Source: Polynucleobacter sp. 86C-FISCH (GTDB lineage: Bacteria; Pseudomonadota; Gammaproteobacteria; Burkholderiales; Burkholderiaceae). From it: a DNA stretch of 64,000 bases. Both the position numbers and the translations under genes were made by a program. The stretch spans positions 458,253 through 522,252 of the forward strand of contig NZ_JACVOL010000001.1 of NCBI RefSeq assembly GCF_018882415.1, read 5' to 3'. Of the stretch, positions 53,681-62,815 are shown piece by piece. How positions within the stretch are numbered: the stretch's first letter is position 1; each line of letters begins with the position of its first letter. The notes under the pieces were generated by a model. It was not told the origin of the DNA and did not search any database. It saw only the letters and a list, made by a program, of their open reading frames with translations.

Positions 53681-54607
53681 TTACTTGGCTGCTGCTGGCT
53701 GCTTATTATTAGATAAGCCCCAAACATAAGCTGTTAACAACTGGATTTTCTCAGGACTCAATACTTTGTCTTGAGCAGGCATTTGTGCCATACGACCTTT
53801 AGTCACAGTCTCAACAATTGTTGCTTCTGAGGCACCATATAACCATGTTTTATCAGTTAAGTTAGGCGCGCCCAGGGCGATGTTGCCTTTGCCGTCAGCA
53901 CCATGACATGCAGCGCAATTCGACTTAAATACATCAGCACCACGAGCCGCCTTCAAATCATCTGCAGGCAAACCGGAAAGGCTACGAACATAATTAGCAA
54001 CATCAACAATTTGTTTGCTATCTAGCTGTGGGAATGGAGGCATGACACCAGCACGACCATTCACAATAGATGCCTTGATATTCTCTGGCGAACCACCATA
54101 TAGCCAATCACCATCAGTTAAATTCGGGAAACCTTTAGCTCCGCCTGCATCTGAACCATGACACTGCGCACAAGAATTTAAGAATAAACGTTGACCCATT
54201 TCACGCGCTTTTGGATCGGCCGCTACTTGTTCAATATCCATCTTCACGTATTTGGCATAGACAGGCTTAAGCTCATCATTAGCATTGGTCATAGACTGCA
54301 TTAAGGCACCGTCAGTGCTGTAACCCAATACACCAGGATAGGAACCGAGACCTGGATACAGAACTAAGTAAACCAAAGCAAAGATGCAGGAAATTAAGAA
54401 CATCCACATCCACCAACGCGGTAATGGATTATTCAGTTCACGTAAATCGCCATCCCAAACGTGACCAGTGTCATCCACTTGACCGTCCGGCTTCAGCGTT
54501 ACCTTGGTCTTACGTTGAGAAAATAATAACCAGATGCACCAAAAGATACCGACCAATGTTACTAGGGCGATATAGGCACTCCAACCGGCACCAAGAAAGT
54601 CACTCAT
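53681..54607 (-). CDS. ccoP: cbb3 oxidase diheme subunit CcoP
   Basis: Electron-entry subunit of the cbb3 cytochrome c oxidase. The 308 residues include two N-terminal membrane helices and two cytochrome c domains with heme motifs CAQCH and CAACH, each followed by PNLTD and a Met ligand region. ATG overlaps the ccoQ stop (ATGA). Confidence 0.96.
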   Translation of the reverse strand: MSDFLGAGWSAYIALVTLVGIFWCIWLLFSQRKTKVTLKPDGQVDDTGHVWDGDLRELNNPLPRWWMWMFLISCIFALVYLVLYPGLGSYPGVLGYSTDGALMQSMTNANDELKPVYAKYVKMDIEQVAADPKAREMGQRLFLNSCAQCHGSDAGGAKGFPNLTDGDWLYGGSPENIKASIVNGRAGVMPPFPQLDSKQIVDVANYVRSLSGLPADDLKAARGADVFKSNCAACHGADGKGNIALGAPNLTDKTWLYGASEATIVETVTKGRMAQMPAQDKVLSPEKIQLLTAYVWGLSNNKQPAAAK

Positions 54608-54780
54608 GATTTATCCTTACTGAATTCATCGGGTAGATCGAACGGAAGTTCGGCGGATTCTTGATTGGCAGACTGTCTTTTTGAAGACCAAGCCCACCAA
54701 ACGATTCCTATAAAAAATACCAAGCCAAGCACGGTAGATATTGCTGAGAGGTAAGGTGCAATAGTTTGCATAGTTCTCAT
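54604..54780 (-). CDS. ccoQ: cbb3 oxidase small subunit CcoQ
   Basis: A 58-residue single-helix protein (LSAISTVLGLVFFIGIVWWAW) with a hydrophilic tail, typical of CcoQ, which stabilises the complex. I prefer the ATG at 54780; a TTG two codons earlier and an ATG three codons later are also possible, and none has a clear ribosome binding site. It lies between ccoO and ccoP. Confidence 0.88.
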   Translation of the reverse strand: MRTMQTIAPYLSAISTVLGLVFFIGIVWWAWSSKRQSANQESAELPFDLPDEFSKDKS

Positions 54781-54789
54781 CGCCAAGAA

Positions 54790-55437
54790 TTACTTAGCAA
54801 CCACCTCATCAACAATGATGTATCTACGATTCACGCCAAGACCCTGAAGATATGCAATCAACGCATCTTCTTCAGTTTTACCTTCCAACTCTTTAGGTGC
54901 ATTTGCGATTTGCTCATCGGTGTAAGGAACACCTAAGCGACGCATAGCAACCATATGAGAAGAAATGGTGTCTGCAGCTGCTGGTTTTTGTAGATATGGA
55001 TAAGCAGGCATATTGGACTCAGGAACCACATCGCGTGGATTACGCAAGTGAATACGATGCCAGTCATCGGAATAGCGACCACCTACGCGAGCCAAATCTG
55101 GACCAGTACGCTTACTACCCCATAGGAATGGGTGATCAAATACTGACTCACCAGCCAAAGAGTAAGGACCATAACGCTCTACTTCAGAGCGCAAAGTGCG
55201 AATCTGTTGTGAATGGCAACCCAAGCAACCCTCACGCTGATAGATATCGCGACCAGCTAAACGCAATGCAGAGTATGGCTCAACACCTGGGCTAGGCTCA
55301 GTGGTTGAGTGTTGGAAAAATAATGGCACGATCTGCACTAAGCCTGCAATCGAGATTGCGGCGATAGTAGCAATGATCAGCCAACCAACATTACGCTCAA
55401 GCGTTTCGTGGGAGAAAAATCGACGTTGTTCTGACAT
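54790..55437 (-). CDS. ccoO: cbb3 oxidase monoheme subunit CcoO
   Basis: A 215-residue membrane-anchored cytochrome c with one N-terminal helix and the heme motif CLGCHSQQ; the [20 protein letters not shown] region is diagnostic. AAGGAT precedes its ATG by seven bases. It starts 10 bases after ccoN. Confidence 0.97.
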   Translation of the reverse strand: MSEQRRFFSHETLERNVGWLIIATIAAISIAGLVQIVPLFFQHSTTEPSPGVEPYSALRLAGRDIYQREGCLGCHSQQIRTLRSEVERYGPYSLAGESVFDHPFLWGSKRTGPDLARVGGRYSDDWHRIHLRNPRDVVPESNMPAYPYLQKPAAADTISSHMVAMRRLGVPYTDEQIANAPKELEGKTEEDALIAYLQGLGVNRRYIIVDEVVAK

Positions 55438-55447
55438 GTTCTTATCC

Positions 55448-56890
55448 TTAATGAGCTGCTACAGATGCTTGTGGAATCGCAGCGTCGATGAATTTTTTAC
55501 CAATCACAGTCTTGTACACGTTATAGGCCATAACAAACATGCCGCTTAGGTAGCACAAGCCGCCCAACAAACGAATTACATAGAATGGATAAGTAGCTTT
55601 TACAGACTCAACAAAGCTATAAGTCAAAGTGCCATCTGGTTCAAATGCTCTCCACATCAAACCTTGCATTACACCGGCAATCCACATTGCTGCGATATAA
55701 ATCACCACACCAATAGTTGCAATCCAGAAATGCACCTCAATTAACTTCGTGCTGTACATATCCTTTTGACCAACTAAACGTGGGATTAGGTAGTACAGGG
55801 AGCCGATAGTAATCATGGCAACCCAACCTAAAGCGCCTGAGTGAACGTGTCCGATGGTCCAGTCCGTGTAGTGAGACAAACTATTCACAGTCTTAATCGA
55901 CATCATGGACCCTTCAAAGGTAGACATACCGTAAAAGGACAGGGCTACAACTAAGAATTTCAGGATAGGGTCACGACGGAGTTTGTACCAAGCGCCAGAC
56001 AAAGTCATGATGCCGTTAATCATGCCGCCCCAAGATGGCGCCAACAAGATCAAAGAGAACACCATACCTAAAGACTGAGTCCAATCTGGCAAAGAAGTGT
56101 GTTGCAAATGGTGAGGGCCAGCCCACATATAAGTAAAGTTCAAGGCCCAGAAGTGAACAATTGATAAGCGATATGAGTAGATTGGACGCTCAGCCTGTTT
56201 TGGAATGAAGTAGTACATCATGCCCAAGAAGCTAGTAGTCAAGAAGAAGCCCACTGCGTTATGTCCATACCACCACTGAATCATGGCATCTTGCGCACCG
56301 GCATATGCTGAGTAAGACTTAAAGAGGCTTGCTGGCATCTCAACGTTATTCACGATATGCAATACAGCAATCGTCAAAATATAAGCGCCGAAGAACCAGT
56401 TCGATACATAAATATGTTTTGTTTTACGCTTAATCACGGTACCGAAAAACACAACCGCATAAGCTACCCAAACCACAGTGATCAATAAATCAATTGGCCA
56501 CTCTAGTTCTGCGTACTCTTTTGAAGTGGTGATCCCTAGTGGCAAGGTAATAGCAGCGGAAACAATCACCGCTTGCCAACCCCAGAAGGTAAATGCAGCT
56601 AATTTGTCACAGAAGAGTCGTACTTGGCACGTGCGCTGAACGATGTAATAAGACGTTGCGAATAACGCTGATCCACCGAACGCAAAAATCACGGCATTGG
56701 TATGAAGCGGACGCAAACGACCGTAACTCAACCAAGGAATATTAAAAGTGATTTCAGGCCAGATTAACTGAGCTGCGAGGATAACCCCCACAAGCATGCC
56801 AACGATTCCCCAAAGTACGGTAACGATGGCAAATTGGCTGATAACCTTGTAATTGAAGTTATCTTGATTACTCCCCACGGTAAGTCCCAT
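55448..56890 (-). CDS. ccoN: cbb3 oxidase catalytic subunit CcoN
   Basis: Catalytic heme-copper subunit reducing oxygen with high affinity. The 480 residues form about 12 helices with histidine ligands in [32 protein letters not shown] and [13 protein letters not shown] chose ATG 56890, with AGGAG five bases upstream; an in-frame start 11 codons earlier adds non-family sequence with no ribosome site. A perfect FNR box lies 82 bases upstream of this ATG. Confidence 0.97.
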   Translation of the reverse strand: MGLTVGSNQDNFNYKVISQFAIVTVLWGIVGMLVGVILAAQLIWPEITFNIPWLSYGRLRPLHTNAVIFAFGGSALFATSYYIVQRTCQVRLFCDKLAAFTFWGWQAVIVSAAITLPLGITTSKEYAELEWPIDLLITVVWVAYAVVFFGTVIKRKTKHIYVSNWFFGAYILTIAVLHIVNNVEMPASLFKSYSAYAGAQDAMIQWWYGHNAVGFFLTTSFLGMMYYFIPKQAERPIYSYRLSIVHFWALNFTYMWAGPHHLQHTSLPDWTQSLGMVFSLILLAPSWGGMINGIMTLSGAWYKLRRDPILKFLVVALSFYGMSTFEGSMMSIKTVNSLSHYTDWTIGHVHSGALGWVAMITIGSLYYLIPRLVGQKDMYSTKLIEVHFWIATIGVVIYIAAMWIAGVMQGLMWRAFEPDGTLTYSFVESVKATYPFYVIRLLGGLCYLSGMFVMAYNVYKTVIGKKFIDAAIPQASVAAH

Positions 56891-56943
56891 GGTTTCTCCT
56901 TTTTTGTGACCAAACAGCGACATAATCCAAATAGACTGGATCG

Positions 56944-56985
56944 ATTATCAAAGTAAGGCCCCCAAGGGGGTTTGATCTATATCAA
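56944..56985 (-). promoter_or_regulatory. FNR-activated class II promoter of ccoNOQPG
   Basis: TTGAT-CTAT-ATCAA at 56972-56985 is a perfect FNR palindrome. On the minus strand GATAAT at 56949-56944 is a strong -10 element. If the start is seven bases beyond it (56937), the box centre is at -41.5, exactly the class II activator position. The predicted leader is 47 bases and includes the ccoN AGGAG. Confidence 0.88.
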
Positions 56986-57055
56986 AAAGGGTGGGGCAAA
57001 TTCAGGAAGCGGAGAAAGAAAATAGATTATTTTCTAGATCTCTTTAATTATCTGG

Positions 57056-57235
57056 CTATTTTTGAGAGTGCTTACTAACTTCTTTGGGTCTAGGCGCATC
57101 ATCATCCATCAAAATGGCCTCACCTGGACCATCCAAATCATCAAACTGACCACTCTTAATTGACCAGTTCAAAATCCAGACCAAAAGACCAATGAGGACT
57201 AGCGACAAAGGGATGAGGAGATAGAGACTTTCCAT
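57056..57235 (-). CDS. ccoS: cbb3 oxidase maturation protein CcoS
   Basis: A 59-residue protein too short for routine calling. One membrane helix fills residues 4-23, then WSIKSGQFDDLDGPGEAIL, the characteristic CcoS block, and a Asp/Lys tail. CcoS is needed for cofactor insertion into cbb3 oxidase. It starts nine bases after ccoI and precedes the FNR-driven promoter. Confidence 0.92.
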   Translation of the reverse strand: MESLYLLIPLSLVLIGLLVWILNWSIKSGQFDDLDGPGEAILMDDDAPRPKEVSKHSQK

Positions 57236-57244
57236 CCCTATAGT

Positions 57245-59677
57245 CTAAGCCTTTCGCAAACGCCAGGCATTTAAGGTCACTGCAAGCGAGGAAAGTGACA
57301 TGCCGATTCCAGCAACCCATGGATTGACCCAGCCCATCATCGCAGCCGGAATGGCAAGTAGGTTATAGATCAGAGCCCATAATAAATTCTCTTTAATAAT
57401 TGCCTGCGTTTTATCCGCTAATAGCAATGTTTTTGCCAAGGGCTCTAATGAGGCAGCGGTGAGAATGGCATCAGCTCCAGCTGCAGCTAACGGCGCACCC
57501 GCTCCAACAGCTATTGAGATATCTGCACGCGCAAGTAAAGGCGCATCGTTTACGCCATCGCCAATAGCCCATATAAAGCGCCCTTCTTTTTGCAAGCGCT
57601 CAATGTAATCATATTTATCTTCGGGTGTACAGCCACCTTGATAGTGCTCTATACCAACATGATGGGCCCACCAAGCAACCGTCTCACGATCGTCACCAGA
57701 AACCAAATGAACGGCAATATTTCTAGACTTCACTACTTTTAAGAATTGCTCCAGCCCTACTCTTGGTGTATCCAAGAAAACAAAGCTAGCTATTAACCCC
57801 TGTTCATCAGCTAAATGCACCTGACCATATTGCCCCTGTTGAGCGCCTTGATTTACACCCAACCATAGCGCGCTTCCCAATCGATAGGGTCCGGAACTTA
57901 AACCTCTACCCAAAAGATTAATAACGGGTTCGCTTAACAAAGGCAGTGTGAGTTTTTCACTTTCTGCAGCACGTAACAATGAAAGTGCTAGTGGATGTCT
58001 CTGCCCAATCTCTAATGCTGCTGCCAATGCTAAGGCATCCTCACGGCGATAACCGGAGCGCAAATTGATAACTTCTTGCAGCTCTGGCTGGCCCATTGTT
58101 AAGGTGCCGGTTTTATCTAGCACTAAATCAGTTGCTTTTACCAGGCCCTCCATCACGTGTCCACGCACGATCAGCAAACCTAATTTAGTTACAGCGCCTT
58201 GAGCTGCTGCCATGGCAGTAGGCACAGCTAGCGATAAGGCACAAGGACAACTAGCAACAAGAACTGAAACTAAAACTGTCCATGCGCGACTAGGATCAAA
58301 GTAAAACCAAATTGCTGAGGAAACAAATGCACTTAGTAATAAAAAAGTAACAAAGTATGCCGTCCATTTTTCTGCAAGACTCACCATTACCGGCTTTGCA
58401 AGCAATGCTTGATCTAGGAGGGATGCAATTCCAGCAATACGAGTAGATTGCCCCACAGCTTCAATACGTATAAACAATGGGTTAAGAATATTGTGCGTTC
58501 CTGCATATACGCGATCGCCAATTTTTTTCTCGACCGGTTTTGATTCACCGGTTAGTAATGACTCGTCTAATGCACTTGCATTTTCAATTAAGACACCATC
58601 GGCAGGAACTACTTCGCCAGGGGATACTCGCAACACTTCACCAGGATTACAGTTGACTACTGGCACAACTTCGATCTCTTGTGTTGCAGGGTAATTAAAT
58701 GCGCGCTCACAGGTAGCAGGCAATTGCTTTGCCAAAGCCTCTGCACCACCCTGCGCATCTTGCCTTGCCAATAACTCAACATATCTTGCGGCCAATATAA
58801 ACGCCACGAACATCGTGATGGAATCAAAATAGCTTTTTCCAGACCCTGTTACTAAATTTATAGTACCCGCAATAAAGGCTAAGGCTAAAGCCAAGGCTAT
58901 AGGAACATCCATCCCAAGCATATGCGTCTGCTTGACCGACTGAATACTGCGCCAAGATGCCTGGAATATGGGTCCAGCTGAGTAAACAATTACGGGGACA
59001 GTTAGAGCCCAACTTGCCCAACCCATCAATAACTCAAACTCTGGTGTAATGTCAGCGCCAGTATAGGTTGGCCATGCATACATCATGACCTGCATCATGC
59101 CAAGCATTGCAACGCCCAGGCGCATCAGCAATTTACGTCTCTCAACTTTTGCCCTATCCAAAGATTGAGATGGCTCGAATGGCCAAGCCTCGTACCCAAT
59201 GCGTTCAATTTCAAATAGCAATCGCGCTAAGCTTGTTTTGACTGGGGAAAAACGCACCATCACCTTTTGGGTGACGTAATTAATTTGTACGTCCTGCACG
59301 CCCGCATTACGACGCAAATGCTGTTCACATAGCCATACACAAGCTGCGCAACGAATTTTTTCTAAACGTAGAGTGGTCTCTAGACTACCTTCATCTCCAG
59401 ATGGTCGAGTAAAGCGACCACGCAAAGATGGATCATCGTAAGGCTTGAGTTTTTCTGGAATTTCATTGCTTGCAAGATAGGCCGCTGGTTTGTCGCCAGA
59501 CTGCGAACGCCTGGCATAAAAAACCTCTAAGCCCTCACCGTGGATGGTTTGGGCAATAGCCATGCAACCTGGACAGCAAAATGATCTAATCTCACCGCCC
59601 AATTCTGCTTCAATTAAATCACTTGGAAGGATCTGGCTTGAGCAGTGATAGCAAACTAAAGAATTTGATTTATTCAT
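57245..59677 (-). CDS. ccoI: Copper-transporting P-type ATPase CcoI
   Basis: An 810-residue P1B-type ATPase supplying copper for the cbb3 binuclear centre. N-terminal Cys clusters CYHC (9-12) and CCPGC (34-38) belong to the CcoI-type putative metal-binding region, followed by an HMA-like CAAC (110-113). The membrane CPC is Cys477-Pro-Cys479, TGES at 376-379 is the actuator motif, Asp521 (DKTGT) is phosphorylated, and GDGVNDAPLL is the hinge. It sits eight bases after an MFS gene and just before ccoS. Confidence 0.95.
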   Translation of the reverse strand: MNKSNSLVCYHCSSQILPSDLIEAELGGEIRSFCCPGCMAIAQTIHGEGLEVFYARRSQSGDKPAAYLASNEIPEKLKPYDDPSLRGRFTRPSGDEGSLETTLRLEKIRCAACVWLCEQHLRRNAGVQDVQINYVTQKVMVRFSPVKTSLARLLFEIERIGYEAWPFEPSQSLDRAKVERRKLLMRLGVAMLGMMQVMMYAWPTYTGADITPEFELLMGWASWALTVPVIVYSAGPIFQASWRSIQSVKQTHMLGMDVPIALALALAFIAGTINLVTGSGKSYFDSITMFVAFILAARYVELLARQDAQGGAEALAKQLPATCERAFNYPATQEIEVVPVVNCNPGEVLRVSPGEVVPADGVLIENASALDESLLTGESKPVEKKIGDRVYAGTHNILNPLFIRIEAVGQSTRIAGIASLLDQALLAKPVMVSLAEKWTAYFVTFLLLSAFVSSAIWFYFDPSRAWTVLVSVLVASCPCALSLAVPTAMAAAQGAVTKLGLLIVRGHVMEGLVKATDLVLDKTGTLTMGQPELQEVINLRSGYRREDALALAAALEIGQRHPLALSLLRAAESEKLTLPLLSEPVINLLGRGLSSGPYRLGSALWLGVNQGAQQGQYGQVHLADEQGLIASFVFLDTPRVGLEQFLKVVKSRNIAVHLVSGDDRETVAWWAHHVGIEHYQGGCTPEDKYDYIERLQKEGRFIWAIGDGVNDAPLLARADISIAVGAGAPLAAAGADAILTAASLEPLAKTLLLADKTQAIIKENLLWALIYNLLAIPAAMMGWVNPWVAGIGMSLSSLAVTLNAWRLRKA

Positions 59678-59685
59678 TCAATTAC

Positions 59686-60921
59686 TCATGCACTCGCTGC
59701 GCTACCCCAACCTCTTCGACGCTCGTAAATTACGAACAAAACGCCCCATATCACCACGGCAACATATGCCCAAACCCAAGCGACTTGAGAAGAGCGCGAA
59801 CCCGATATATCCAATACGAAACCAAATATTGCGGGGCCCAATAAACCGCCGCCAAATCCCATTAGCGAGTGCAAACCCATCGCTGCGCCCTTAATATTTT
59901 CCTGAGCACTAATGACCAAGCCTGCGGTAAGTGTTGATGAATCCGCCATGATGAAAATAGCATGTCCAATAGCAAGAGCAACAATCAACCACCATGATTG
60001 CCCCGTTGAACAAGCAAATGCAATGCCCAATACAGCGCTAGTCAGCATCACAATACAAACCCACTTCTGGCGCCCCACTCTTAAAGCAATCTCATTACCC
60101 AATATTGAGGCAGGTACGCCAAAGAAATTAATCACTCCAGCCAAGGTCGTTGCCGCCAGAAAAAAGGATTCTCCTGATGCCACTGCACAAAAAGCGAAGA
60201 AGGCAACAATCCAACTTCTAGAGGCAAAAAGTTCTAATGTATGAGCGGTATAGCCAAAAATAAATCCAGAGGCATTTTTATCTTGCAAAACCAGCTTCCA
60301 TTTACCCACTGGGAAGATGTCGTGCAGGCGTATATTGATTGGCCCCTTCCACTTGTCATGCTGCAATGCCGGAATAAAAATCAAGACAATCAAAAATGCA
60401 GTCAATGGGCCTAATGCAATCAGACTAAATACATAATGCCAACCTAACGCACTCAAAATCCAACCGGAACATAAGTAAGAAAACCCTGTACCAATCCCAA
60501 AGAAGGCTGTGTAAAAAGCAATGTGTCGCGTTAGCTCGCCAGACTGAATCCGATCGGACAAAATTTTGAGGCCCGGCATATAGGTGCCAGCAAGGCCAGC
60601 CCCATTTAATGCCATAAACAATAGTGCTGTCCAAAAGTTATATGCCAACAGACCCATGCCAAGAAGTCCGCAAGTAGCAATAAGACCGCCAACCAGGTAA
60701 ACCTTGCGCGCATCAACCCGATCCGTCAGTGCGGTTGCTAATGGAACCGCTAGCATGTAGCCAAAGAAAAAAGCACTGGCAATTAAGCCCGATTGCAAAT
60801 TACTGAGGTGCCACTCTTCTTGAAGGGCGGTTAGCACTACTGCGTAGCAAGCAAAGCCCAATAAGGCACAGGTTTGTGCCAAGAGCATAAGAGGGGTATA
60901 GCCAGCTGAACGAAAGCGCAT
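59686..60921 (-). CDS. MFS transporter
   Basis: A 411-residue carrier with about 12 helices and an MFS loop motif ALTDRVDARKVY. It differs in sequence from the EntS-like carrier at 36.5 kb. It lies eight bases upstream of ccoI on the same strand, so it may be cotranscribed; whether it relates to copper supply (as CcoA MFS copper importers do in Rhodobacter) cannot be decided by eye. Confidence 0.85.
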   Translation of the reverse strand: MRFRSAGYTPLMLLAQTCALLGFACYAVVLTALQEEWHLSNLQSGLIASAFFFGYMLAVPLATALTDRVDARKVYLVGGLIATCGLLGMGLLAYNFWTALLFMALNGAGLAGTYMPGLKILSDRIQSGELTRHIAFYTAFFGIGTGFSYLCSGWILSALGWHYVFSLIALGPLTAFLIVLIFIPALQHDKWKGPINIRLHDIFPVGKWKLVLQDKNASGFIFGYTAHTLELFASRSWIVAFFAFCAVASGESFFLAATTLAGVINFFGVPASILGNEIALRVGRQKWVCIVMLTSAVLGIAFACSTGQSWWLIVALAIGHAIFIMADSSTLTAGLVISAQENIKGAAMGLHSLMGFGGGLLGPAIFGFVLDISGSRSSQVAWVWAYVAVVIWGVLFVIYERRRGWGSAASA

Positions 60922-61007
60922 AAATAGTCAGTAGAAACGTGAACTCATTCTACTCGCCCAGATAAAAATTGACCCGCTACACTAATAAAAAACAAGATGG
61001 AGGCAAT

Positions 61008-61991
61008 ATGAATACCAAGTCACTAACCGTCAGACTCCTGCAAATTGGCGCCAGCCTCTTTGTCGGGCTGAATAGCTCCTTGGCAATTGCCGATACCTAC
61101 CCATCCAAACCCATTAAAGCAATTGTTCCCTTTGCCCCAGGAAGCACAACAGATCAAATTGGGCGTGCATTTGCCGCAAAGATGTCGGAGACCCTGGGTC
61201 AACCGATTGTCATTGAAAATAAGCCTGGAGCCAACGGCTTAATTGGTGCCGATTTTGTAGCCAAAGCGCCTGCAGATGGTTACACCATCCTGATTGGGAC
61301 CAATAGCACTAATGCTGCACTTAAAAGCTTAGTCAAAAATTTACCGTACATACAAGATACGGCATTCACTCCGATTGGATATTTTGGCTCGGCTCCACTG
61401 ATTGTTGCAATCAACAATGATGTGCCCGCAAAATCACTGAATGGATTTGTCTCGCTTGCCAAAGCAAACCCTGGAAAAATGACTTTTGCTTACGCAAGTA
61501 CATCGCAGCGCGTTTCCTCAGAAATGCTTGCAAGCTTTGCCGACATCCAAATGACTGGGGTGTCATACAAGAGCGGACCCAATGCCATGACAGATTTAAT
61601 CGGTGGCCAGGTCAATATGTTTACATCTGACTTTGGGGTCTCCTTACCTCAAGTACAGTCAGGAAAAATTCGTGGTCTCGCTGTGACCTCTCTGAAACGC
61701 TCACCCGTGATTCCCGAATTACCTACTGTAAATGAAGCGCTGGGCATTAAAGGCTATGAGCTTATCGCCTTCTTTGCAGCATTTGGACCAGCTGGCATGC
61801 CCAAAGATGCCGTCCTCAAACTCAATCAGGCCATAAACAATGCCGCTAAATCAAAAGATTTAGTTGAAAGACTTTCTGCCAATGGTTTTGAAACACAACC
61901 TGGCACGCCTGAGGCACTCGGTCAAAAAATTAAACTTGAAACCGCTAAATGGGCTAAGGCCATTAAAGAAGCAGGCATGCAACCAGAGTAA
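61008..61991 (+). CDS. TctC/Bug family binding protein
   Basis: A 327-residue periplasmic binding protein with signal peptide ending near LAIAD, Bug motif KPIKAIVPFAPGSTTDQIGR, ENKPGANGLIGADFV and a normal C-terminal lobe. ATG 61008 is chosen, with GGAGG five bases upstream; a TTG 13 codons earlier lacks one. It is the third orphan of this family in the window, with no TctAB genes nearby. Confidence 0.93.
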   Translation: MNTKSLTVRLLQIGASLFVGLNSSLAIADTYPSKPIKAIVPFAPGSTTDQIGRAFAAKMSETLGQPIVIENKPGANGLIGADFVAKAPADGYTILIGTNSTNAALKSLVKNLPYIQDTAFTPIGYFGSAPLIVAINNDVPAKSLNGFVSLAKANPGKMTFAYASTSQRVSSEMLASFADIQMTGVSYKSGPNAMTDLIGGQVNMFTSDFGVSLPQVQSGKIRGLAVTSLKRSPVIPELPTVNEALGIKGYELIAFFAAFGPAGMPKDAVLKLNQAINNAAKSKDLVERLSANGFETQPGTPEALGQKIKLETAKWAKAIKEAGMQPE

Positions 61992-62001
61992 GTCCTTGGA
62001 T

Positions 62002-62757
62002 TTATTGCTGGCTACGATTAGGAGAGTCTTGGAAACCGTTAGAGCGGTAAGTTAAGACCAATGTATCTCGGTATCCGTAATCCGCCAATGGCTGAATAGG
62101 TGTTGATTCATGGATCATGCGTTGATCATTCATTAATAGCAAAGACCAAGGCTGTGTGAGAGTAAAGCGTAGACCTGCAGAACCAGAGGCATCAAATATT
62201 CTCGTCTCACCACCTTTGATACCTGAACGATCCAACAAGAAGACCGCTACAAAATCTACGCCATCACGATGAGCGCCCTCAGGCGTAGGACGCCCAATAC
62301 CGTCAGTTGTATCAATCCGAAATTGATGTGCCTCAACAAACCAAGTATTGACTTGTTTTAAGCCATTCAAAATATGTGCAAGTCCGAGTAAGACAGCTTG
62401 CCATTCAGGATTACTTATTAACTCTTTCTGAATGGGCTCAAACCAACGTTCAATGCCGCCGTGAAGCGCGTTGTAGTCAAGTGATTGCCAATGCGCTCGA
62501 TGTGGCACCAGGGTTAATTCATCACCCTTAATTTCATAACTAGCGTGACGACGGAAACGATATCGGCCACCGTCCTTTAAGTATGGGTCACGCGGCAAAT
62601 CCCCCCAGAACTTGACGAGGCTTTGAAGATTGGCCAGATCTACATGACTAAATTGAGCAACGGTCTCGGCAGAAATAACTGCGAAACCATCTTCACGCAA
62701 AGCCTGGTCAATCTGCTTAAGAGGGGTCAGCGAAGGCGCAAGGCCGGCAATAATCAT
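62002..62757 (-). CDS. 2-oxoglutarate/Fe(II) dioxygenase, amino-acid hydroxylase type
   Basis: A 251-residue protein of the 2OG-Fe dioxygenase group that includes BsmA and the L-isoleucine dioxygenase IDO. The iron triad is His163-x-Asp165 (GAHRDGVD) and His216 (RMIHESTP), and Arg230 (GYRDTLVLTYR) would hold 2-oxoglutarate. Related enzymes hydroxylate free amino acids. It converges with the TctC gene ten bases away. Substrate unknown. Confidence 0.85.
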   Translation of the reverse strand: MIIAGLAPSLTPLKQIDQALREDGFAVISAETVAQFSHVDLANLQSLVKFWGDLPRDPYLKDGGRYRFRRHASYEIKGDELTLVPHRAHWQSLDYNALHGGIERWFEPIQKELISNPEWQAVLLGLAHILNGLKQVNTWFVEAHQFRIDTTDGIGRPTPEGAHRDGVDFVAVFLLDRSGIKGGETRIFDASGSAGLRFTLTQPWSLLLMNDQRMIHESTPIQPLADYGYRDTLVLTYRSNGFQDSPNRSQQ

Positions 62758-62815
62758 CTGCTTATTTTAGGGCAGATGGCAGAATCGGGTTTGGTCTGTA
62801 TTCCAGTATTTCATC

